DNA of 64,000 bases from Pseudomonas marginalis. Its GTDB lineage: Bacteria > Pseudomonadota > Gammaproteobacteria > Pseudomonadales > Pseudomonadaceae. The notes beneath the pieces were generated by a model, which did not search any database, was not told where the DNA came from, and saw nothing but the letters and a program-made list of their open reading frames with translations. This document shows positions 33,760-44,868 of the stretch, in pieces. Each line of letters starts with the position of its first letter. Within the stretch, counting starts at the first letter, position 1. The stretch is from positions 2,728,001-2,792,000 of the forward strand of contig NZ_VTFG01000001.1 of the NCBI RefSeq assembly GCF_008692035.1. The letters run 5' to 3'. A program made the translations under genes and the position numbers.

Positions 33760-36600
33760 ATGACCATCAATCTCAGCACCGCCAATGAGTTCATCGCCCG
33801 CCACATCGGCCCGCGCCAGGAAGATGAGCAGCAGATGCTCGCCAGCCTGGGCTTCGATTCCCTGGAAGCCCTGAGCGCCAGCGTGATCCCGGAGAGCATC
33901 AAGGGCACCAGCGTGCTCGGCCTGGAAGACGGCCTGGGCGAAGCCGAGGCCCTGGCCAGGATCAAGGCCATCGCCAGCCAGAACCAACTGTTCAAGACCT
34001 ACATCGGCCAGGGCTACTACAACTGCCATACGCCGTCGCCGATCCTGCGCAACCTTCTGGAAAACCCGGCCTGGTACACCGCCTACACACCTTATCAGCC
34101 AGAGATTTCCCAAGGCCGCCTGGAAGCGCTGCTGAACTTCCAGACCCTGATCAGCGACCTCACCGGCCTGCCGATCGCCAACGCCTCGCTGCTCGATGAA
34201 GCCACCGCCGCCGCCGAAGCCATGACCTTCTGCAAGCGCCTGAGCAAGAACAAGGGCAGCAACGCCTTCTTCGCCTCGGTCCACAGCCACCCGCAAACCC
34301 TCGACGTACTGCGCACCCGTGCCGAGCCGCTGGGCATCGACGTGGTGGTCGGCGATGAGCGCGAACTGACCGATGTCAGCCGGTTCTTCGGCGCCCTGCT
34401 GCAATACCCGGCCAGCAACGGTGACGTGTTCGACTACCGCGCGCTGACCGAGCGTTTCCATGCCGCCAACGCCCTGGTGGCCGTGGCTGCCGACCTGCTG
34501 GCCCTGACCCTGCTGGCCCCGCCGGGTGAGTTCGGCGCCGACGTGGCCATCGGCAGCGCGCAACGCTTCGGCGTGCCGCTGGGCTTCGGTGGCCCGCACG
34601 CGGCGTACTTCTCCACCAAGGATGCGTTCAAGCGCGACATGCCGGGGCGCCTGGTCGGCGTGTCGGTAGACCGCTTCGGCAAGCCGGCCCTGCGCCTGGC
34701 CATGCAGACCCGCGAGCAACATATCCGCCGCGAGAAAGCCACCAGCAACATCTGCACCGCGCAAGTGCTGCTCGCCAACATCGCCAGCATGTATGCCGTG
34801 TACCACGGGCCCCAGGGCCTGACCCAGATCGCCAAGCGCATTCACCAGCTGACCGCGATGCTCGCCAAGGGCCTGACCGCCCTGGGCCTCAAGGTCGAGC
34901 AGGCACACTTCTTCGACACCCTGACCCTGCACACCGGCGCCGACACCGCTGCGCTGCACGACAAGGCCCGCGCCCAGCGCATCAACCTGCGCGTGGTGGA
35001 CGCCGAGCGGGTTGGGCTGTCGGTCGACGAAACCACCACCCAGGCCGATATCGAAACCCTGTGGGCGATCTTTGCCAATGGCAAAGCCCTGCCGGACGTC
35101 AACGCCACGGTGGACAGCCGCCTGCCCGACGCCTTGCTGCGCCAGTCACCGATCCTCAGCCATCCGGTGTTCAACCGTTATCACTCGGAAACCGAGCTGA
35201 TGCGCTACCTGCGCAAGCTGGCGGACAAGGACCTGGCCCTGGACCGGACCATGATCCCGCTGGGCTCGTGCACCATGAAGCTCAACGCCGCCAGTGAAAT
35301 GATCCCGGTGACCTGGGCCGAGTTCGGTGCCCTGCACCCGTTCGCCCCGGCCGAGCAAAGCGCCGGCTACCTGCAACTGACCTCCGACCTGGAAGCCATG
35401 CTCTGCGCGGCCACCGGGTATGACGCGATCTCCCTGCAGCCGAACGCCGGTTCCCAGGGCGAGTACGCCGGCCTGTTGGCCATCCGTGCCTATCACCAGA
35501 GCCGTGGCGAAGCACGTCGTGACATCTGCCTGATCCCATCGTCGGCCCACGGCACCAACCCCGCCACCGCCAACATGGCCGGCATGCGTGTGGTGGTTAC
35601 CGCCTGCGACGCCCGTGGCAACGTCGACATCGAAGACCTGCGCGCCAAGGCCATCGAGCACCGTGAGCACCTCGCCGCGCTGATGATTACCTACCCGTCC
35701 ACCCACGGCGTGTTCGAGGAAGGTATCCGCGAAATCTGCGGGATCATCCACGACAACGGCGGCCAGGTGTACATCGACGGCGCCAACATGAACGCGATGG
35801 TTGGCCTGTGCGCACCGGGCAAGTTCGGCGGCGATGTGTCCCACCTGAATTTGCACAAGACTTTCTGCATCCCCCATGGCGGTGGCGGCCCGGGTGTTGG
35901 CCCGATTGGCGTCAAGTCCCACCTCACGCCCTTCCTGCCCGGCCACGCGGCCATGGCGCGCAAGGAAGGCGCGGTGTGTGCGGCACCGTTCGGCAGTGCA
36001 AGCATCCTGCCGATCACCTGGATGTACATCAGCATGATGGGCGGCGCAGGCCTCAAGCGCGCGTCGCAGTTGGCGATACTGAATGCCAACTACATTTCCC
36101 GTCGCCTCGAAGAGCACTACCCCGTGCTGTACACCGGCAGCAATGGCCTGGTGGCGCACGAATGCATCCTCGACCTGCGCCCGCTGAAGGACAGCAGCGG
36201 CATCAGCGTGGATGACGTGGCCAAGCGCCTGATCGACTTTGGCTTCCACGCCCCGACCATGTCGTTCCCGGTGGCCGGCACGCTGATGATCGAGCCGACC
36301 GAAAGCGAGTCCAAGGAAGAACTGGACCGCTTCTGCGACGCGATGATCGCCATCCGCGAAGAAATCCGCGCGGTGGAAAACGGCACCCTGGACAAGGACG
36401 ACAACCCGCTGAAAAACGCACCGCATACCGCGGCGGAACTGGTTGGCGAATGGAGCCACCCATACAGCCGTGAACAAGCGGTGTACCCGGTCGCTTCGTT
36501 GATCGAAGGCAAGTACTGGCCACCGGTTGGCCGGGTCGACAATGTGTTTGGTGATCGCAACCTGGTGTGTGCGTGCCCGTCGATCGAGAGCTACGCATAA
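33760..36600 (+). CDS. gcvP: Glycine dehydrogenase (decarboxylating), P protein
   Basis: A 946-residue PLP enzyme that decarboxylates glycine and loads the methylamine onto GcvH. The PLP-binding lysine is Lys700 in [16 protein letters not shown], preceded by the glycine-rich lead characteristic of the family. The full length equals the fused alpha-beta type. It begins 10 bp after gcvH, with GAGGAG just upstream. Confidence 0.97.
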   Translation: MTINLSTANEFIARHIGPRQEDEQQMLASLGFDSLEALSASVIPESIKGTSVLGLEDGLGEAEALARIKAIASQNQLFKTYIGQGYYNCHTPSPILRNLLENPAWYTAYTPYQPEISQGRLEALLNFQTLISDLTGLPIANASLLDEATAAAEAMTFCKRLSKNKGSNAFFASVHSHPQTLDVLRTRAEPLGIDVVVGDERELTDVSRFFGALLQYPASNGDVFDYRALTERFHAANALVAVAADLLALTLLAPPGEFGADVAIGSAQRFGVPLGFGGPHAAYFSTKDAFKRDMPGRLVGVSVDRFGKPALRLAMQTREQHIRREKATSNICTAQVLLANIASMYAVYHGPQGLTQIAKRIHQLTAMLAKGLTALGLKVEQAHFFDTLTLHTGADTAALHDKARAQRINLRVVDAERVGLSVDETTTQADIETLWAIFANGKALPDVNATVDSRLPDALLRQSPILSHPVFNRYHSETELMRYLRKLADKDLALDRTMIPLGSCTMKLNAASEMIPVTWAEFGALHPFAPAEQSAGYLQLTSDLEAMLCAATGYDAISLQPNAGSQGEYAGLLAIRAYHQSRGEARRDICLIPSSAHGTNPATANMAGMRVVVTACDARGNVDIEDLRAKAIEHREHLAALMITYPSTHGVFEEGIREICGIIHDNGGQVYIDGANMNAMVGLCAPGKFGGDVSHLNLHKTFCIPHGGGGPGVGPIGVKSHLTPFLPGHAAMARKEGAVCAAPFGSASILPITWMYISMMGGAGLKRASQLAILNANYISRRLEEHYPVLYTGSNGLVAHECILDLRPLKDSSGISVDDVAKRLIDFGFHAPTMSFPVAGTLMIEPTESESKEELDRFCDAMIAIREEIRAVENGTLDKDDNPLKNAPHTAAELVGEWSHPYSREQAVYPVASLIEGKYWPPVGRVDNVFGDRNLVCACPSIESYA

Positions 36601-36625
36601 CCCGACTGGCTGAGCGCGGTCAAAA

Positions 36626-36733
36626 ATGTGGGAGGGGGCTTGCCCCCGATAGCGGTGTGTCAGTCACCAGAACTTTCTACTGACCCACCGCTATCGGGGG
36701 CAAGTCGAATCGTCGCACCGCCCCTCCCACATT
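36626..36733. repeat. REPIN carrying a 16-bp internal insertion
   Basis: The left REP (36626-36650) is normal. The right, inverted REP reads CTATCGGGGGCAAG, then 16 foreign bases (36705-36720, TCGAATCGTCGCACCG), then CCCCTCCCACATT. Other copies have CAAG followed directly by CCCCCTCCC. It lies between gcvP and sdaA. Confidence 0.85.
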
Positions 36734-36777
36734 GACCGAGTACACCCAATACATAACAAGAAACCGGAGAACAACTC

Positions 36778-38154
<1,377 letters not shown>

Positions 38155-38193
38155 CGCCTAAAGGCGCGCCGGCACGTTTTTCAGGAGCTGAAC

Positions 38194-39318
38194 ATGTCCA
38201 CCGAAACCCTGTTGAAAACCCCATTGCACGCCCTGCACCTCGAGCTGGGTGCACGCATGGTGCCCTTCGCCGGCTACGACATGCCGGTGCAATACCCACT
38301 GGGCGTGATGAAGGAGCACCTGCACACCCGTGAACAGGCCGGGCTGTTCGACGTGTCCCACATGGGCCAGATCCGCCTGACCGGCGCCAATGCCGCAAAG
38401 GCCCTGGAAACCCTGGTACCGGTCGACATCATCGACCTGCCGGTCGGCATGCAGCGCTACGCCATGTTCACCAATGACCAGGGCGGCATCCTCGACGACC
38501 TGATGGTGGCGAACCTGGGTAACGACGAACTGTTCCTGGTAGTCAACGCGGCCTGCAAGGACCAGGACCTGGCGCACCTGCGCCAGCATATCGGCGAGCA
38601 GTGCAGCATCGAGCCGCTGTTCGAAGAACGCGCGCTGCTGGCCCTGCAAGGCCCGGCTGCGGTGAAGGTACTGGCGCGCCTGGCCCCGGAAGTCACCCGG
38701 ATGACCTTCATGCAATTCGCCCCGGTGCGCCTGCTGGGCGTGGACTGCTACGTCAGCCGCTCGGGCTACACCGGTGAAGACGGTTTTGAAATCTCCGTGC
38801 CTGCCGCCAGCGCCGAAAGCCTGGCGCGCAGCCTGCTGGCCGAGGACGAAGTGCAGGCCATCGGCCTGGGCGCCCGTGACTCGCTGCGCCTGGAAGCCGG
38901 CCTGTGCCTGTACGGCCACGACATGAACACCGAGACCACCCCGATCGAAGCCAGCCTCCTGTGGGCAATCTCCAAGGCCCGGCGCACCGACGGTGCGCGT
39001 GCCGGTGGCTTCCCGGGTGCCGACCGCATCTTCACCCAGCAGCAAACCGGTGTAAGCCGCAAGCGAGTAGGCCTGCTGCCCCAGGAACGCACACCTGTAC
39101 GTGAAGGCGCAGAGATCGTCGACGAACACGGCAGCGTGATCGGCAGCGTGTGCAGCGGTGGCTTTGGCCCGAGCCTGGGTGGCCCACTGGCCATGGGTTA
39201 CCTGGACAGCGCATTCACCGCACTGGACACCGAAGTCTCTGCGTTGGTGCGTGGGAAAAAAGTGCCACTTCGTGTAAGCAAAATGCCATTTGTGCCGCAA
39301 CGTTACTATCGTGGCTGA
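38194..39318 (+). CDS. gcvT: Glycine cleavage system T protein (aminomethyltransferase)
   Basis: A 374-residue enzyme passing the aminomethyl carbon from GcvH to tetrahydrofolate. The N-terminal LGARMVPFAGYDMPVQYPLGVMKEH, the Asp in LFDVSHMGQI, and the folate-binding SRSGYTGEDGFEI block are present. CAGGAG lies 8 nt before ATG 38194. It ends the operon; a long hairpin follows within 25 bp. Confidence 0.96.
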   Translation: MSTETLLKTPLHALHLELGARMVPFAGYDMPVQYPLGVMKEHLHTREQAGLFDVSHMGQIRLTGANAAKALETLVPVDIIDLPVGMQRYAMFTNDQGGILDDLMVANLGNDELFLVVNAACKDQDLAHLRQHIGEQCSIEPLFEERALLALQGPAAVKVLARLAPEVTRMTFMQFAPVRLLGVDCYVSRSGYTGEDGFEISVPAASAESLARSLLAEDEVQAIGLGARDSLRLEAGLCLYGHDMNTETTPIEASLLWAISKARRTDGARAGGFPGADRIFTQQQTGVSRKRVGLLPQERTPVREGAEIVDEHGSVIGSVCSGGFGPSLGGPLAMGYLDSAFTALDTEVSALVRGKKVPLRVSKMPFVPQRYYRG

Positions 39319-39339
39319 TTGACTGTTCCTATAAGTAAC

Positions 39340-39378
39340 GCGGTTGCGTTAACGTGCACTAATCTGTAACGCAACCGC
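39340..39378. other. 12-bp stem with alternative pairing after gcvT
   Basis: GCGGTTGCGTTA (39340-39351) pairs exactly with 39367-39378. The left arm can instead fold with the preceding TAACGC (39336-39341), so two exclusive hairpins are possible. No T-run follows. It may end the gcv operon or work as a regulatory switch. Confidence 0.55.
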
Positions 39379-39491
39379 CATAAAACAGTGCAGCAACGAT
39401 AGGCATTATTATAGGAATTAACCTATAACAAGTGACCCATTCTATCGAATAAGTCGGTTTCACATTATTCAACGAAGTGTCATGCGGCCGA

Positions 39492-39526
39492 GCAAAACCT
39501 GGGCTTTTGCCAGGGCTTGTTTTTTC
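39492..39526 (+). other. Terminator-like hairpin in the cold-shock leader
   Basis: CCTGG (39498-39502) pairs with CCAGG (39510-39514), extended after a mismatch by CAA/TTG, and six T residues follow. It sits about 190 nt before the cold-shock start, where it might attenuate the leader or end a small RNA. Confidence 0.4.
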
Positions 39527-39711
39527 TCCATTAGTTGGCGTAGAGTTTGCCCACTGTGTTTGCATGGGTCGCTTGGAACCTGGACCTGGGCAGTAGCTGA
39601 AGTAGTTGTGCTACAACCCGTTCGACGTCTCTTACTTTCCTGCAACCCAGCCCAGTACTCTTTCATGTGAAAGGGGCTGTCATTAATTTTTAGCGTCAAG
39701 GAAATAAGAAA

Positions 39712-39924
39712 ATGGCTGATCGTCAGAGCGGTACCGTCAAGTGGTTTAACGACGAGAAAGGGTTTGGTTTTATCACTCCAGAAAGCGGTCCGGATCTGTT
39801 CGTGCATTTCCGCGCTATTCAAGGCAACGGCTTCAAAAGCCTGAAGGAAGGCCAGAAGGTCACCTTCGTTGCAGTTCAAGGCCAGAAAGGCATGCAGGCT
39901 GACGAAGTACAAGCAGAAGGCTGA
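39712..39924 (+). CDS. Cold-shock protein (CspA family)
   Basis: A 70-residue OB-fold RNA chaperone. RNP1 (KGFGFITP) and RNP2 (LFVHFRAI) are intact: [20 protein letters not shown] start. It is of the CapB/CspD-like Pseudomonas type. The ribosome site is weak, CAAGGAAATAAGAAA, which is common in genes under post-transcriptional cold control. An intrinsic terminator follows 13 bp after the stop. Confidence 0.95.
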   Translation: MADRQSGTVKWFNDEKGFGFITPESGPDLFVHFRAIQGNGFKSLKEGQKVTFVAVQGQKGMQADEVQAEG

Positions 39925-39937
39925 TCCTTCCTGCGAC

Positions 39938-39970
39938 AAAAAGCCCCTGACATGACATCAGGGGCTTTTT
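39938..39970 (+). terminator. Intrinsic terminator after the cold-shock gene
   Basis: A 13-bp stem (39938-39950 with 39958-39970) has core GCCCCTGA/TCAGGGGC and ends in TTTTT. Confidence 0.9.
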
Positions 39971-40018
39971 TATGGGCGCTATTCCGTAAAATGATTTTTT
40001 TCCTCTGAGAGCCCTGCC

Positions 40019-40507
40019 ATGTCCAAACCCTTGCTGAGTCCCCAAGGCGAGTTCCCCGCCGTTGGCCTGGGCCGTCGCCTGGCAGCGATGTTCTATGACT
40101 TCCTGTTGTGCACCGCGCTGCTGATCGTCACCGCGTTTATCTACAAGCTGGTGTGGATCGCGTTCGTGGGCGAAGCCAGGATGCGCACCCTCACCGAATC
40201 CGGCGCACTGGACGGTGACCCGCTGCTGTCGACGATTCTGTTGTTTGTGCTGTTTGGTTTCTTTGCCAAGTTCTGGACCCATTCCGGGCAAACCCTGGGC
40301 ATGCAGGTCTGGGGCGTGCGCGTGCAAAACGCCGACGGCTCGCGGATCAGCCTGTGGCAGGCGCTGTTGCGCTTTGTAGTGTCGATTGCGTCGTGGTTAT
40401 GCGTGGGGCTGGGGTTTGTCTGGTCGTTGTTCGACAAGCACAAACGCAGCTGGCATGACATCTACTCGGATACGCAGTTGGTGCGCATCCCGAAGCAAAA
40501 GAAATAA
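40019..40507 (+). CDS. RDD family membrane protein
   Basis: A 162-residue inner-membrane protein with three to four hydrophobic segments and the RDD signature in GLGRRLAAMFYDFLLCTALL. The family is often described as transport-related or ion-exchange proteins, with no defined role in most cases. It stands alone, with a REP hairpin directly after it. Confidence 0.88.
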   Translation: MSKPLLSPQGEFPAVGLGRRLAAMFYDFLLCTALLIVTAFIYKLVWIAFVGEARMRTLTESGALDGDPLLSTILLFVLFGFFAKFWTHSGQTLGMQVWGVRVQNADGSRISLWQALLRFVVSIASWLCVGLGFVWSLFDKHKRSWHDIYSDTQLVRIPKQKK

Positions 40508-40530
40508 ACCGCTGCCTGAACGAAATCAAA

Positions 40531-40561
40531 ATGTGGGAGGGAGCTTGCCCCCTCCCACATT
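40531..40561. repeat. REP hairpin
   Basis: ATGTGGGAGGGAGC and the inverted CCCCCTCCCACAT form one compact REP copy between the convergent RDD and nadA genes; it may also serve as a terminator. Confidence 0.85.
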
Positions 40562-40582
40562 TTCAACCGAGCTCGCCTCGAT

Positions 40583-41641
40583 TCAGGCGTTACCCGCCAG
40601 CTTCAGGCGCGCCGCCTGGGTGAAATCCAGCATGCGCTTGAGCGGTCGCACGGCGTGCGGAATCACCGACGGCTCGACGAATATCTCATTACTGCCCTCA
40701 CGCAGGCACTGCAGCGTACGCTCCAGCGTATTCATTGCCATCCACGGGCAGTGCGCGCAACTGCGGCACGCAGCGCCGTTACCGGCCGTGGGCGCCTCGA
40801 CGAAGACCTTGTCCGGGCACAGCTGCTGCATCTTGTAGAAGATGCCGCGGTCGGTCGCCACGATGAAGGTCTTGTTCGGCAGCCGCTGTGCCGCCGCAAT
40901 CAACTGGCTGGTGGAGCCCACCGCGTCGGCCAGTTCGATTACCGAGGTCGGCGATTCCGGGTGCACCAGGATCGCTGCGTCCGGGTACAGCGCCTTCATG
41001 TCTTCCAACTGCTTGGACTTGAACTCCTCGTGGACGATGCACGCACCGTCCCACAGCAGCATGTCGGCACCGGTCTGGCGCTGGATGTAGGTACCCAGGT
41101 GCTTGTCCGGGCCCCAGATGATGGTCTCGCCGTTGTCCATCAGGCTTTCGACGATTTCCAGCGCACAGCTGGAGGTCACCACCCAATCGGCCCGGGCCTT
41201 GACCGCCGCCGAAGTGTTGGCATACACCACCACGGTGCGCTCGGGATGCTGGTCGCAGAACGCCGAAAACTCATCCACCGGACACCCCAGGTCCAGGGAG
41301 CACGTGGCTTCCAGGGTCGGCATGAGGATGCGTTTTTCGGGGGTGAGGATTTTGGCGGTCTCGCCCATGAAACGTACACCGGCGACCAGTACGGTCTTGG
41401 CCGGGTGGGCTGCGCCGAAGCGGGCCATTTCCAGGGAGTCGGAGACACAGCCGCCGGTTTCTTCGGCCAGGGCCTGGATCACCGGATCGCAATAGAAGTG
41501 GGCAACCAGCACCGCGTCCTGAGCCTTGAGCTCGGCAGCAATGGCGGCACGCAGGCTCGCCTCTTCCTCGGCGCTGAGGGCCTTGGGCTGCTTGGCGTCG
41601 AGGTGGGCTTGAACCAGTAGGCGTTCGGAAATGTGCGTCAT
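40583..41641 (-). CDS. nadA: Quinolinate synthase A
   Basis: A 352-residue 4Fe-4S enzyme that condenses iminoaspartate with dihydroxyacetone phosphate to quinolinate, in de novo NAD synthesis. ATG 41641 gives [20 protein letters not shown]. The cluster cysteines are placed as expected, including CSLDLGCP and the C-terminal [22 protein letters not shown] and [12 protein letters not shown] are family motifs. Confidence 0.96.
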   Translation of the reverse strand: MTHISERLLVQAHLDAKQPKALSAEEEASLRAAIAAELKAQDAVLVAHFYCDPVIQALAEETGGCVSDSLEMARFGAAHPAKTVLVAGVRFMGETAKILTPEKRILMPTLEATCSLDLGCPVDEFSAFCDQHPERTVVVYANTSAAVKARADWVVTSSCALEIVESLMDNGETIIWGPDKHLGTYIQRQTGADMLLWDGACIVHEEFKSKQLEDMKALYPDAAILVHPESPTSVIELADAVGSTSQLIAAAQRLPNKTFIVATDRGIFYKMQQLCPDKVFVEAPTAGNGAACRSCAHCPWMAMNTLERTLQCLREGSNEIFVEPSVIPHAVRPLKRMLDFTQAARLKLAGNA

Positions 41642-41922
41642 GTTCGCAAGACCTGCAGGCGCAGTAGCGCGAAAGTCGAGTGTACCACCGGCTCTGGAGC
41701 CCTTCGGGCGCCGCCGGACGAAGTGATTGTGTTCATCAAGCACGGGTAAAGGTGAAGCTGCGCAAGGCTACAGAATATCCAATGGTTTCAAAAGCCTAAT
41801 CTGGCTTTGACGCGTGCGCCTGTCGATTAAAAAACCGCAATAGTACCTTGGGTCTCCCCCGCCTTCAGAAATCACCTCAAGCACATAGCCGTCAGCGGGC
41901 AGAGTTCATGCAGCAAGTTCGT
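41642..41922. other. Spacer upstream of nadA and downstream of the MerR gene
   Basis: About 280 bp with no credible gene. It must hold the nadA promoter and the end of the MerR transcript. I see no clear terminator or named operator. Confidence 0.4.
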
Positions 41923-42306
41923 TCAGACCGTTTTGGAAAGAGGCTCAAACTGGCATTGGTACCGGGCGTCCTTGAGGTTGCTTTCGAACTGTTCAAGACC
42001 GTCGTAGATGTTTTGCAGCCCTTCGATCTGGGCTTTCAGCTCGAGCTTTTTATCGGCAATGGCCTGGTTGGCCAAATCCCACGGCAGCTCCAGGCCCCGG
42101 TGGTCCTGAAGAATCGCCTGCATTTCCTTAAGCTTGAAACCCAGCTGCTGAGCACACTTGATGAACGTCAACAGCTCAACGCCTTGCTGGTTATAGACCC
42201 GATACTTACCTTCGCGTACAGGCGGCGGCAGCAAGCCAATGTCTTCATAGTGGCGGATCGTCTTGACGGTAGTGCCCGATAGCTGGGCGGCTTTGCCGAT
42301 ATACAT
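41923..42306 (-). CDS. MerR family transcriptional regulator
   Basis: A 127-residue regulator with the N-terminal winged helix MYIGKAAQLSGTTVKTIRHYEDIGLLPPP and a following helical dimerisation region (LEMQAIL... LKAQIEGLQNIYDGLEQFE). There is one cysteine in the effector region, at FIKCAQQLGF. It lies 160 bp downstream of the flavodoxin-fold quinone reductase on the same strand and may regulate it; the effector is unknown. Confidence 0.88.
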   Translation of the reverse strand: MYIGKAAQLSGTTVKTIRHYEDIGLLPPPVREGKYRVYNQQGVELLTFIKCAQQLGFKLKEMQAILQDHRGLELPWDLANQAIADKKLELKAQIEGLQNIYDGLEQFESNLKDARYQCQFEPLSKTV

Positions 42307-42431
42307 GAAAAGTCCTTTTTTGGCACAAGAGTGGGGAGAGCACTTTGGCGCGCCGCATCTTCACACATGTCTACGGGGTCGGAAACCCGAAGGTGGCAAA
42401 AGGCAGTGTACTTGGCAGGGATAAAGCCGGC

Positions 42432-42453
42432 ATCGCCTGCTGCAAGGCGATGC
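42432..42453. other. Hairpin in the MerR promoter region
   Basis: CATCGCC-N8-GGCGATG forms a 7-bp dyad between the quinone reductase stop and the merR start. It could be a terminator of the former or an operator. Confidence 0.4.
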
Positions 42454-42468
42454 TGTGCAACGGCTATG

Positions 42469-43044
42469 TCAGCGGCAAGCGATAGCCTGGGCTTGCTTGA
42501 GCCAGGCTTCGCGCTGGGAGTCGCCGGAACCGAGGATCGGCCCGAACGTGAGGGTCTTCAATGGTTTGATGCCGCAGAACTCCAGGGTAGTCTTGCGCAT
42601 CTGGTGCAGGCCCGGCATGCAGTAGACCCACTTGTAGTACCACGGCGGGGTATCCATCGTGACCAGCAGGTGAGCCGTGCGCCCCTTCAAAAGCTTGTCG
42701 GGAAAGGCTTTGCCTTCGCGGTACTTGAAGGCAAATCCGGGAAGGAATATCCGATCGAAGAAGCCTTTCATCAGGGCCGGAATTCCGCCCCACCAGATGG
42801 GATAGATAAACGCCAGGTGCTCAGCCCAGGTGATATCGGCCTGGGCCTTGAGCAGATCGGGCTCCAGCAACTGAACCTGTTTATAGCCATCGTGCAGCAC
42901 TGGATCAAACCGCAGTGCATCCAGGCGTAACAGACGCACATCGTGCCCGGCCTCCGTGGCCGCCTTCACATAGGTGTCGGTCAATGCCCCACAGAAACTG
43001 TCGGTTGAGGGGTGCCCCAGAATCACCAGTACTCGCTTGCTCAT
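42469..43044 (-). CDS. Flavodoxin-fold NAD(P)H:quinone oxidoreductase
   Basis: A 191-residue FMN/FAD reductase from ATG 43044; a second ATG directly precedes it. It shows the family N-terminus KRVLVILGHPSTDSFCGALTDTY, the segment AHLAFIYPIWWGGIPALMKGFFDRIFLPGFAF and the C-terminal FCGIKPLKTLTFGPI typical of the MdaB/NQO-like set. Two-electron reduction of quinones protects against redox stress. A MerR regulator gene lies downstream on the same strand. Confidence 0.88.
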   Translation of the reverse strand: MSKRVLVILGHPSTDSFCGALTDTYVKAATEAGHDVRLLRLDALRFDPVLHDGYKQVQLLEPDLLKAQADITWAEHLAFIYPIWWGGIPALMKGFFDRIFLPGFAFKYREGKAFPDKLLKGRTAHLLVTMDTPPWYYKWVYCMPGLHQMRKTTLEFCGIKPLKTLTFGPILGSGDSQREAWLKQAQAIACR

Positions 43045-43180
43045 CATCACTTCATCCTGAAAAGTCGAGCGGGCAGGATAGGGTGTGCCCGTAACAGGAG
43101 AGTCAACAGGGAGGTTTGCCAAATGCTGGTATAGCTTGGGTGCATTGCGCACCGGCAGGTAAGCACCAAATCGCGGGCAA

Positions 43181-43220
43181 AAAAAAACCCGGAAATCCTC
43201 ACTTGCGTGGGCCTTCCGGA
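43181..43220 (-). terminator. Terminator of the tRNA-Lys transcript
   Basis: On the minus strand CCGGAA and TTCCGG pair (43189-43194 with 43214-43219) and a run of eight or more T follows. It lies 20 bp beyond the tRNA 3' end. Confidence 0.8.
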
Positions 43221-43239
43221 TTTTCTAAACCGCCAAAAA

Positions 43240-43315
43240 TGGTGGGTCGTGTGGGATTCGAACCTACGACCAATTGGTTAAAAGCCAACTGCTCTACCAA
43301 CTGAGCTAACGACCC
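43240..43315 (-). tRNA. tRNA-Lys (anticodon UUU)
   Basis: The minus strand gives a complete 76-nt cloverleaf with CCA encoded. The acceptor stem GGGTCGT pairs with ACGACCC, the D arm reads GCTCAGTTGGTAGAGC, the anticodon loop CTTTTAA, and the T arm GGTTCGAATCC. The anticodon TTT marks lysine. Confidence 0.98.
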
Positions 43316-43332
43316 GCTGTGTGGTGGCGCGT

Positions 43333-43360
43333 ATAATACTGATTTCTAAGGATTATTCAA
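43333..43360 (-). promoter_or_regulatory. Sigma-70 promoter of tRNA-Lys
   Basis: On the minus strand TTGAAT (43360-43355) and TATTAT (43338-43333) are separated by 16 bp, leaving the start point about 10 nt upstream of the mature tRNA. Confidence 0.65.
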
Positions 43361-43378
43361 CACCTTATTTGAAATAAA

Positions 43379-44056
43379 TCAGAAATAACGCGTCGGGTCC
43401 GTAATTCCGGCCATTTGGAAGCCCTCTGCACGCAGTCGGCAGCTGTCGCATTTCCCACAGGCACGGCCGTCATCGTCTGCCTGATAGCAGGAAACTGTCA
43501 GCGCGTAATCGACACCAAGTCCTACGCCAGCCTTCACGATAGCGGCCTTGCTCAGGTTTTGCAGCGGTGCCTGGATCCGGAAACCCTGCCCTTCTACCCC
43601 GGCTTTTGTCGCCAAATTGGCCATGCGTTCGAACGACTCGACGTATTCCGGGCGGCAGTCCGGGTAGCCGTTGTAATCAAGGGCATTAACCCCGATGAAG
43701 ATGTCCCGCGCATTCAGAACCTCCGCCCAGCCCAGGGCCAGGGACAGGAACACGGTGTTGCGTGCCGGTACGTAGGTGACCGGGATGCCTTGGGTGGGGG
43801 CCTCCGGGACGTCGATAGTGCTGTCGGTCAAGGCCGAGCCCCCCATGCCGTCGAGGTTCAGGCCAATCACCTTGTGTTCGACCACGCCCAGGTCTTGGGC
43901 AACACGGGCGGCGGCCTCCAGCTCGGCGCGGTGACGCTGGCCGTAGTCGAAGCTCATGGTGTAACAGCTGTAACCTTCGGCGCGAACCATGGCCACTAAC
44001 GTCGCGGAGTCGAGGCCACCGGACAGCAGGATGACCGCGCGCTTTTGATCAGTCAT
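43379..44056 (-). CDS. queC: 7-cyano-7-deazaguanine synthase QueC
   Basis: A 225-residue ATP-dependent enzyme that turns 7-carboxy-7-deazaguanine into preQ0 in queuosine synthesis. The PP-loop [11 protein letters not shown] is near residue 10, and the zinc-binding cysteines form CGKCDSC near the C-terminus, with an upstream Cys in [11 protein letters not shown] 44056 directly follows the queE stop region, so the two are translationally coupled. Confidence 0.96.
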   Translation of the reverse strand: MTDQKRAVILLSGGLDSATLVAMVRAEGYSCYTMSFDYGQRHRAELEAAARVAQDLGVVEHKVIGLNLDGMGGSALTDSTIDVPEAPTQGIPVTYVPARNTVFLSLALGWAEVLNARDIFIGVNALDYNGYPDCRPEYVESFERMANLATKAGVEGQGFRIQAPLQNLSKAAIVKAGVGLGVDYALTVSCYQADDDGRACGKCDSCRLRAEGFQMAGITDPTRYF

Positions 44057-44057
44057 C

Positions 44058-44705
44058 TCAGCGCCCCGGTTCGTCGTTCCACAGATATTTATGCAGCTGC
44101 AATTGCAGGCGTACGGGCAGGTTATCGGCAACCACCCAGTCGGCCAGATCGCGCGCGTTCAGGTCGTGGTGGCTGGGAGAGAACAACACCTCACCGGCAC
44201 GGCGGTCAAGGCCGTACTGGATCAGCTTGGAATTGGCCCAGTCGTAGTCTTCACGGGAACAAATCACGAACTTGACCTGATCGTTGGGCGTCAGCAGTTC
44301 GATGTTCTCGTAGCGGTTGCGATGCACTTCCTTGGAGCCCGGCGTCTTGAGGTCAACCACTCGGCTGACACGCGGGTCTACAGCGGAAATATCCAGGGCC
44401 CCGCTGGTTTCCAGGGAGACCTCGTAACCGGCATCACACAGCTGTTTGAGCAAGGGGATGGCGTTGGGCTGGGCCAGGGGCTCGCCACCCGTTACACAGA
44501 CGTAGCGGGGCCGGTAGCCGGCAACCTGTTCCAGGATGTCTTCGAGGGTGCGCACGGTGCCGCCACTGAAGGCGTAGGCGCTGTCACAGTATTGGCAACG
44601 CAAGGGGCAACCGGTCAGGCGCACAAAAACCGTGGGCAGGCCAGCGGTTCGCGTTTCACCCTGTAACGAGTAAAAAACTTCGGTGATGCGTAATGTGTCT
44701 TGCAT
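44058..44705 (-). CDS. queE: 7-carboxy-7-deazaguanine synthase QueE
   Basis: A 215-residue radical-SAM enzyme in queuosine synthesis. The cluster motif CPLRCQYC is CX3CX2C as in most QueE proteins. It starts [33 protein letters not shown] from ATG 44705. The SAM-binding GGEPL segment ([11 protein letters not shown]) is present. queC follows directly. Confidence 0.95.
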   Translation of the reverse strand: MQDTLRITEVFYSLQGETRTAGLPTVFVRLTGCPLRCQYCDSAYAFSGGTVRTLEDILEQVAGYRPRYVCVTGGEPLAQPNAIPLLKQLCDAGYEVSLETSGALDISAVDPRVSRVVDLKTPGSKEVHRNRYENIELLTPNDQVKFVICSREDYDWANSKLIQYGLDRRAGEVLFSPSHHDLNARDLADWVVADNLPVRLQLQLHKYLWNDEPGR

Positions 44706-44823
44706 AGTCGCCACGGGCGTAACAGCTAAACAGGCTGTCCGCCTCCGTCAGGCACTTCAAGGAACCCCGCCAACGCGTAGGCCCCAGGAAGCGTGTGTCA
44801 TAAAAGGGCGTGGATTCTAACGA

Positions 44824-44850
44824 AAAAACCCGCGCCAGGCGCGGGTTTCT
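44824..44850 (-). terminator. Intrinsic terminator of the tol-pal operon
   Basis: AAACCCGCG (44826-44834) pairs with CGCGGGTTT (44840-44848). On the minus strand a T-run follows the stem, 20 bp after the cpoB stop. Confidence 0.85.
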
Positions 44851-44868
44851 TCTAAACGGCTGCATCGC

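Larger units (their letters stand above)
39319..39711. other. 393-bp region between gcvT and the cold-shock gene
   Basis: No gene is seen on either strand. It contains the two RNA hairpins listed separately, a TATAGG-N5/6-CCTATA dyad (about 39414-39428) and a CTTTCATGTGAAAG palindrome near 39660-39675. The length agrees with the long untranslated leader that cold-shock genes often have. Confidence 0.55.

Noticed and set aside
39469..39939. 156-codon minus-strand open frame across the cold-shock gene and its leader
   Set aside because: It reads antisense to a clear cold-shock gene, has no ribosome site and its product matches nothing; it is a shadow of the real gene.
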